Source: CAYHPY01 sp964358485 (lineage in GTDB: Bacteria; Elusimicrobiota; Elusimicrobia; UBA1565; UBA9628). Taken from it: 9,520 nt of DNA. Within the stretch, counting starts at the first letter, position 1. Each line of letters begins with the position of its first letter. The notes beneath the pieces are model-generated. The model was not told the DNA's origin, searched no databases, and worked only from the letters and a program-made list of their open reading frames with translations. Where the stretch lies: the NCBI GenBank assembly GCA_964358485.1, contig CAYHPY010000130.1:1-9520 (forward strand), read 5' to 3'. The position numbers and the translations under genes were made by a program. Shown here piece by piece: positions 7,401 through 9,520 of the stretch.

Positions 7401-9520
7401 GATTGTGGCCGATTATTCGGATTTGGGCCGAGGGATAGACCTGTCCACGGTCCGCCTTGAGTTGGACGGCGTGAATGTCACCACGCAGGCCGTGGTGACG
7501 GCTTCTTCGGCGTCATTCACCCCTTCTGCCGATCTGAGCCAAGGCTATCATTTCCTGACCGTGACGGTCGGAGATTTTGCGGGAAACGCCGCGTTCGCCT
7601 CGACGCGGTTCTTCGTAGACAGCCTGGCGCCGATTACACGGATTTTAATTAACGAAATTGAAAACGGAACCGGGAACTTGGTCCTAAAAACCACCGATAC
7701 GATTTCGTTCTCGGCCCTGGATTCCGGCACGGGGGTCCGGGAGACTAGGTACTCCCTCGACGGCGCTTTGGAGCAGGTCTACTCGACGCCCTTCAACTTG
7801 GCGGCAGGGACGCACACCTTGGTTTTCCGAAGCCAAGACATCGCCGGAAACCTAGAAACGGCGAAACTGGTCAACGCGAGCGTCACCGGGCTGGACACGA
7901 CCGCCCCCACTTCGTTCCTGGAAATCGGCCAGCCCAAATTCGGGACGACCCCGCTATTTGTTTCCACGGCAACGCGCTTCGGGCTCACCGCCTCGGAGCC
8001 GGCGACAATCTTTTACACCATCGACGCCGGAACCTTTCAGGTTTTCACCGCCTCCTTCACTTTGGCTCAAGAAGGGGAAAGGGCAATTTCCTGGAGGGCC
8101 ACGGATGCGGCTGGGAACATGGAGGCGTTGCGAACAATTTCGGTCTATGTGGACTCAACGCCTCCCATCACTTCGTTGTTCGTCAACGGAGCCTTGGCCG
8201 CCGGCGCTTCTTTGAATCTCGCCCCGGGCGATCAACTGGCCCTTTCGGCCGCTGATGGGGCTTCGGGGCTAAAAGAAGTCCGCTATTCCCTGGACGGAGG
8301 GGCCTTTGGGGTATACGCCGGAAGCTTTTCTTTAGCCTCCGGCCTTCATGCCTTGAAATTCCGGAGCCAGGACAACGTCCTAAATCAGGAACAAGAACGG
8401 TTGATCCCGATCATGGTTTCCTCCCCGGGAGGAGATACCACGGCTCCGAGCTTGAGCCTTTCTTGCCCTGGAACGGAAAGCGGGGTTTGTTCGGTGTTTA
8501 GAGAGAAGTTCTTGGTTCGGGGGAGAGTTTTTGACGAGAACTTGGCCTGGCACCGGCTGGAGTCCGGAACGGCGCTGATCAGTTCGGGAACGGCAAATCG
8601 GGACGGAACTTTGGGGGTTTGGGATGTGTCCGGGTTGGCCGGGGTTCAGGAATTAAAACTAACGGGAGAGGACCTGGCGGGCAATGCCGCGACGCTCACG
8701 CGCCAGGTCTTCATCGGGGAGCCCGCCAGGTTATTGGTCATCACCTCCAAAAAAGACATGGGCCAGCCCCAGGGCGTGGCCGTGGACAACGCCCGCGGGG
8801 TGGTTTATGTGGCCAACACCAACAAAGGCGAGATTCGACTTTACTCCCTGGATGGAGCCTACATCAAGAAATACGAGGACTTCCGCCATCCCCGTGCGGT
8901 GGCGGTGGATGAGGGCGGGAATCTTTACATCGCGGAGAGCGGGAAGGACCGGATCGTCAAGCTCGGTCCATCGGGGAATGTTCTGTGGAAGAAAGGCCAG
9001 ACCGGCCGAGGTCCCCTGGAGTTCCGGGATCCCTCGGGCATCGCCGCCCTGGGGGGCAAGGTGGCCGTCGCGGATACTAGAAACCGAAGGGTGCAGATTT
9101 TGGATGGAGATGGAAACTTCCAGCAAGAGTTTCCGATCCCGGAGGGCTCGGAAACTCTTGTTCAAGATGACGGCGATGGGGATGACGAACCCGAGAACAA
9201 AAAAGGAGTCCCCGTGGGGATAGCCTTGGACGGCCACGGGAAGATATATGTGGCCGATGCCAAAAACCGGAAGGGCCTGGCGTTCAGCCCTTCGGGCGAG
9301 AAATTGTTGGAGTTCGGCGGCCCCGAGATTTTCATGCGGCCCGAGGGCATCGCGGTTTCGACCTCGGGGGAGTGCGTGTTCATTTCTGACCGGATTCGGG
9401 ACAAAATAACGAAATTCAACGGAGTTGGGGAACGGAACCTGACATTCGGGAGTCAGGGGAATATTAAGAAGGACAGGGGGTTGCCGGTCGAAACCGTGTT
9501 CCGGCGGCCGATTGGACTGA
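1453..9520 (+). CDS. Giant secreted multidomain protein: NlpC-like N-terminus, two beta-propellers, OmpL47/Ig-like repeat array (3' end beyond window)
   Basis: This frame has no stop from GTG 1453 to the window edge: 2689 complete codons, still open. Residues 1-24 are a signal peptide (MKRALVAAGFLLLPGLFLG, cleavage near SFAA|QE). Next come a papain/NlpC-like domain (about 60-215), Ig-like segments (about 222-312 and 337-427), an unassigned region (about 428-815), a closing beta domain (about 816-886), and Gly13 (888-900). These are followed by a propeller of about seven blades (about 903-1256), eleven A/B/C repeat modules (1261-2331), a final Ig-like domain (2332-2426) and an NHL propeller (2427 onward). 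OmpL47-type and Ig-like repeats typically build extended stalks on surface proteins, and propellers bind ligands. I infer a very long surface or secreted adhesin-like or scaffold protein. No anchor, sorting signal or transmembrane helix is seen within the window; a C-terminal anchor or a YD shell could follow. Sampled GC is 45-47% near the start and 77% in the middle. The ORF is certain; the role is not. Confidence 0.93.
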   Translation, partial: MKRALVAAGFLLLPGLFLGQSFAAQEKGDVQFRTLGFPLQPDDHSAVYWEYTTNDPTNLINHLVIEMLGPSSLLPGFGPNRIVANTLRTFVDASPTYYGAFTLPNQILTRDERDGIVRAARRLRDQTVPVTIVYVDSPVFYYLDFEDLNGDLKLQENEIRQMRSDAFVEYCYAASVAPIVVIQGQTILTDPGLFRFEAAAERLYPSSQLSQLRAAPIDHPAIELRVAAGLTIHVQDDSSGPGRLEIWKAAIGSGGTLIGANDEDFPSTEHAYTSNDQGLSVLANLPEGAFFVRAIDQAGNYTVTQYSVTGVPPLVSWDLRRAPLPPRIKQFQGLDLSDQTTVADDAFVNVTALGGLADLRIQKDGETIHHFAAFSATSAPALYGPISIRDTFTPPPAKLPDGVYTFTAVDANNRTTIGSLRHFTFDLSVARELSRATYDETGNKFISRVALEARSNSGYGVKEIEVYPVRRDLASDEVVYLPKVAGAVFNGEAYRLFNADDLASGDYAAFLYDDRSNVIETDFTLFTALEGGLFADFLISTAAYENTERFGGGSTGTISLKINQSLGNLFEPSGSVTSQMFDLMTPLDPGVESYEPTVKVSTMAIGLALSSPPRGDFAVRVSSWNPENPTKEPPGADTGMTMTFAVRSGRTAEEAALGLFRPILSQRAFTRASPGPPLLFENLRDEPLPIERFVQYQVSMTRSAVPLFLEGITDVPAGGESPTVFDSHWGVSTAMVEELRQGPGGTFRVASLETVDGSPALVLRFAATTRPITPITVKNEQPSAYPSLFQYPGLQDFGALSGLFNIDPDTITFEGGGVVTMKIRPQDAEAAGIDPQTLAIWRAEPGEEFKPLSVSVLDLAGGKIEARIEHLQLTSLYMVFGRKVTPPGGGGGGGGGGGGGEPAPGRGLAISTDSQGGLWMVLQDTSSVISVAKFNSTGVFEGGLPLPGANDFGSWRIGFDEQGNAVAVGSSMGETTGPDVAVYRVGPEGALLSTAAFDAGLGGADIAMDASGDLWIAGAVQTGGPEADIQAQMALWRYTPQDGLKLKSLYAGPGGLDAGFGVRKDASGNVWIVGFSSNPATPGPNKLDLALWKYETAGSSLTAGPFLKPGYARGIGETTNAKLSIHNGAIYLAAGKLNGAGNMDLAVSKHDLLGAEIWSRSWHSDPVGDEVPATILSSAQGLSIAGGVFRGQDRPLAVWRYSLDGILYSAETSSGVGKANDAAENSEGTWLAVENQGTPYKFTGGTALPGSGDGQAPQDALPPRTTLVVGEPKSGTDPVVISTFTGLSFTAVDDLAEVGDGTGSGVRETLYLVDVDPQSCDGVVSVSTAPRGTCANPVYSSTFTLSAGTHTIAYLSRDNSGNEEAPRQANFTVNLTFSAPADNKPPRTTLTIGAPQFGTAPLFIATHTPLSLSAVDDLAEVGDGVGSGVSQTLFLIDVFPESCEGVPQSTSAPRGTCANSVYGSAFTLIADTHTITFLSRDFIGNEEAAQIRSLTVDGAPPVTTVLVNGLPAASEILTSTDSISFLAIDAGSGVRESFYRLDEGAASSSTQAFSLAVGTHSLVFFSIDNVDNLEAPRSVNLTVVPMDETAPVLDLAPQDGSTVTTNRTQILANYSDLGRGIDPASIRLELDGVDITTQAAVTASSAAFTPSADLSQGTHTATARVRDLAGNTAGASSRFFVDSVAPATSLHVNGVGHGSALLILKTTDAIAFSAQDIGTGVRETKYSLDGAPEQVFTAAFTLEAGTHTLSYRSQDNAGNLETAKTVNASVSGPDTTEPTLALTPPSGSTVTAARPLIWADYSDSGSGVDLSSVRLFLDGTDVSGQAVVTASSAVFTPVADLAQGSHVASARLADLNGNAAASTSTFFIDSIAPLTRLLVNAQDAGAGNLVLITSDTISFAASDGGTGVRETRYSLDGGSEQVFTTALSLAAGAHTLSFRSQDNADNLESSRSVNLTVFAPDTGQPTLALSIPSGSTITSARPGIVADYSDLGRGIDLSTVRLELDGVNVTTQAVVTASSASFTPSADLSQGYHFLTVTVGDFAGNAAFASTRFFVDSLAPITRILINEIENGTGNLVLKTTDTISFSALDSGTGVRETRYSLDGALEQVYSTPFNLAAGTHTLVFRSQDIAGNLETAKLVNASVTGLDTTAPTSFLEIGQPKFGTTPLFVSTATRFGLTASEPATIFYTIDAGTFQVFTASFTLAQEGERAISWRATDAAGNMEALRTISVYVDSTPPITSLFVNGALAAGASLNLAPGDQLALSAADGASGLKEVRYSLDGGAFGVYAGSFSLASGLHALKFRSQDNVLNQEQERLIPIMVSSPGGDTTAPSLSLSCPGTESGVCSVFREKFLVRGRVFDENLAWHRLESGTALISSGTANRDGTLGVWDVSGLAGVQELKLTGEDLAGNAATLTRQVFIGEPARLLVITSKKDMGQPQGVAVDNARGVVYVANTNKGEIRLYSLDGAYIKKYEDFRHPRAVAVDEGGNLYIAESGKDRIVKLGPSGNVLWKKGQTGRGPLEFRDPSGIAALGGKVAVADTRNRRVQILDGDGNFQQEFPIPEGSETLVQDDGDGDDEPENKKGVPVGIALDGHGKIYVADAKNRKGLAFSPSGEKLLEFGGPEIFMRPEGIAVSTSGECVFISDRIRDKITKFNGVGERNLTFGSQGNIKKDRGLPVETVFRRPIGL
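1630..2100 (+). other. N-terminal papain/NlpC-like domain, possibly catalytically dead, with EF-hand-like loop
   Basis: This is encoded at about residues 60-215 of the giant protein. A helix (RDGIVRAARRLRD) is followed by strands (VPVTIVYVDSP), an EF-hand-like loop at residues 147-158 (DLNGDLKLQENE), and then RSDAFVEYCYAAS at 163-175. The last motif aligns with the nucleophile helix of NlpC/P60-type enzymes (DCSGLVxYxY), with Ser164 where the catalytic Cys stands. Cys171 lies later in the same helix. In the loop Asp147, Asn149, Asp151 and Glu158 sit at ligand positions 1, 3, 5 and 12, but position 6 is Leu instead of the usual Gly. A downstream segment (YPSSQLSQLRAAP) may close the domain. 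Family assignment comes from motif spacing alone and is tentative; a novel fold is possible. Confidence 0.35.
2116..2733 (+). other. Two Ig-like beta-sandwich segments
   Basis: Residues about 222-312 end in GLSVLANLPEGAFFVRAIDQAGN, and residues about 337-427 contain ADLRIQKDG and LPDGVYTFTAVDANNRT. The pattern of a G-x-Y/F-x-hydrophobic strand followed by a D-x-x-x-N turn is typical of bacterial Ig-like or FnIII-like domains that act as spacers. The exact family cannot be told by eye. Confidence 0.45.
2734..3897 (+). other. Unassigned region of the giant protein
   Basis: Residues about 428-815. The sequence is beta-rich with alternating hydrophobic residues, has no repeats I could align, and contains no catalytic motif, cysteine pair or membrane helix. 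Proline- and glycine-rich stretches such as NPENPTKEPPGADTGM suggest loops or linkers. It is a true coding continuation of the frame, with composition like the downstream part. I do not recognise a domain here. Confidence 0.5.
3898..4110 (+). other. Closing beta domain before the glycine linker
   Basis: Residues about 816-886 run from GGGVVTMKIRPQDAEAAGIDPQTLAIWR through EEFKPLSVSVLD and KIEARIEHLQLTSLYMVFG. The order is a strand, a short D-P-x-x-L-x-V/I-W/Y-R strand, a two-strand turn, and a terminal E/N-H-x-x-x-x-S-x-Y-x-V/L-F strand. It resembles the small beta domain (ZU5/DUF-like) that often ends exported repeat blocks just before a linker. The family name is uncertain. Confidence 0.4.
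4114..4152 (+). repeat. GGN microsatellite encoding a 13-glycine linker
   Basis: Thirteen consecutive glycine codons (GGC-rich then GGA-rich) encode residues 888-900, between the closing beta domain (VTPP) and the first propeller (EPAPGRG). It is almost certainly a flexible hinge separating the N-terminal half from the propeller. As DNA it is a trinucleotide tract, so length changes would stay in frame. Confidence 0.9.
4153..5220 (+). other. Beta-propeller of about seven SBBP-like blades
   Basis: Residues about 903-1256 contain a recurring blade core of hydrophobic strand, D-x-x-G-x/N, and a second strand ending in a small-residue turn: GLAISTDSQGGLWMVLQD, IGFDEQGNAVAVGSS, IAMDASGDLWIAGAV, GVRKDASGNVWIVGFSS, LSIHNGAIYLAAGKL, LSSAQGLSIAGGVF, ENSEGTWLAVENQ. 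Several blades continue with an A-x-W/S-x-Y/H segment (VAVYRVGPEG, MALWRYTPQDG, LALWKYETAG, LAVSKHDLLG, LAVWRYSLDG). This is the pattern of the seven-bladed SBBP repeat family. Seven cores fit a complete closed propeller, probably a binding head; the ligand is unknown. Confidence 0.65.
5233..5946 (+). repeat. Two type-A modules with exact 369-bp spacing
   Basis: A1 (5233-5580) and A2 (5605-5946) both begin PPRTTL and share DDLAEVGDG, a Cys-containing loop (SC[DE]GV, APRGTCAN), the strand THTI, and SRDxxGNEEA. Three anchors (PPRTT at 5236/5605, DDLAEV at 5329/5698, RGTC at 5443/5812) are each exactly 369 bp (123 codons) apart. The modules look like OmpL47-type domains with an extra acidic insertion and a two-cysteine loop that could form a disulfide after export. 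Confidence 0.85.
5950..7908 (+). repeat. Tandem B-C module pairs, exact 561-bp period (B1 C1 B2 C2 B3 C3 B4)
   Basis: B modules (5950-6219, 6510-6783, 7069-7347, 7630-7908) are OmpL47-type: T-x-x-x-V/I-N, a D-x-I-x-F strand, a G-[ST]-G-V-R-E turn, Y-[RS]-L-D, a G-[TA]-H-[ST]-L strand, D-N/I-x-x-N-L-E. C modules (6220-6509, 6784-7068, 7348-7629) are Ig-like: SGST, YSD, a LDG turn, VTASSA-x-FTP, ADL-x-QG, ending FF[VI]DS. The GSGVRE/GTGVRE codons start at 6043, 6604, 7165 and 7726, and the GST codons of C1-C3 at 6250, 6811 and 7372; every step is exactly 561 bp (187 codons). The pair likely forms a rigid two-domain stalk unit. Confidence 0.9.
7909..8445 (+). repeat. Type-A-like module lacking the Cys loop, then a fifth B module
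   Basis: A3 (7909-8160) keeps the A opening (FLEIGQPKFGTTPLFVST, compare TIGAPQFGTAPLFIAT in A2) but lacks the DDLAEVGDG segment and the cysteine loop, so it is shorter. B5 (8161-8445) retains VNG, RYSLDGG, a GLHAL strand and FRSQDN but has drifted (GLKEVRYSL replaces GVRETRYSL). Together they break the 561-bp rhythm at the C-terminal end of the array. Confidence 0.75.
8446..8730 (+). other. Terminal Ig-like domain with two cysteines
   Basis: Residues 2332-2426 run from PSLSLSCPGTESGVC through VRGRVFD and GVQELKLTGEDLAGNAATLT. The D-x-A-G-N-x-A-T/S-x-T ending is that of bacterial Ig-like domains describing a strand-turn-strand close. The two cysteines, nine residues apart, may pair. It separates the repeat array from the NHL propeller. 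Confidence 0.55.
8731..9520 (+). other. NHL-repeat beta-propeller, cut by the window edge
   Basis: From residue 2427 on there are at least five NHL-like blades with the pattern P-x-G-[VI]-A-[VL]-D, then a [LI]-[YV]-[VI]-[AS]-[DE] strand, then R/D-x-[IV]-x-x-[LF]. Examples are QPQGVAVDNARGVVYVANT, HPRAVAVDEGGNLYIAES, DPSGIAALGGKVAVADT, VPVGIALDGHGKIYVADA and RPEGIAVSTSGECVFISD. A sixth begins at RRPIGL where the window ends. Blade 3 carries an acidic insertion (DDGDGDDEPE, residues 2572-2581). NHL propellers bind proteins, glycans or nucleic acids; in teneurin-like and some RHS proteins one directly precedes the YD shell. Confidence 0.8.

Noticed and set aside
5233..8445. CRISPR or mobile-element origin of the repeats
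   Set aside because: The repeats are coding, in frame, diverged and hundreds of bases long with domain-level periodicity; there are no short identical repeats with spacers, no inverted ends and no transposase.

Overview
The window reads as high-GC bacterial chromosome carrying three consecutive plus-strand genes for large secreted or surface proteins. There is no intergenic space: the two internal junctions are 4-base overlaps (ATGA at 374-377, GTGA at 1453-1456), each with a good Shine-Dalgarno sequence inside the upstream gene. This looks like one translationally coupled operon that enters from the left and leaves to the right. I see no RNA gene, CRISPR array, insertion sequence, promoter or terminator. 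The combination of YD repeats, OmpL47-type/Ig-like repeats, glycine linkers and beta-propellers recalls giant exported proteins of little-cultured phyla such as Elusimicrobiota. That assignment is an impression from the sequence style, not a demonstrated placement.

Layout. Bases 1-377 hold the 3' end of an RHS/YD-repeat gene that stops abruptly, with no RHS core motif and only a short unrelated tail. Bases 374-1456 encode a 360-residue exported, mostly helical protein with HEAT-like segments and no assigned function. From the GTG at 1453 to the window edge (9520) one frame stays open without a stop, giving at least 2689 codons. I translated this frame line by line; it is the dominant gene of the window, and the antisense and out-of-frame ORFs over it are shadows.

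The giant protein reads in order: signal peptide (1-24); an N-terminal domain resembling the NlpC/P60-papain type with Ser where the nucleophile Cys would be, plus an EF-hand-like loop; two Ig-like segments; about 390 unassigned residues; a closing beta domain; 13 consecutive glycines; a beta-propeller of about seven blades; eleven OmpL47-like or Ig-like modules in three alternating types (A, B, C) plus a final Ig-like domain; and an NHL-type propeller that runs off the window.

The main structural discoveries are the exact periods inside the module array: 369 bp between the two A modules and 561 bp between successive B-C pairs. Over these lies a second-order resemblance at 1122 bp, which suggests duplication followed by gene conversion. 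Composition also changes: sampled 60-base lines between about 1200 and 1760 are 45-48% GC, against 77% at 4381-4440. The middle gene and the start of the giant gene may therefore have a different history from the rest. How the three proteins work together cannot be read from the sequence. The simplest inference is a co-expressed cell-surface or secreted complex in which the giant protein is a long rigid stalk with propeller binding heads.
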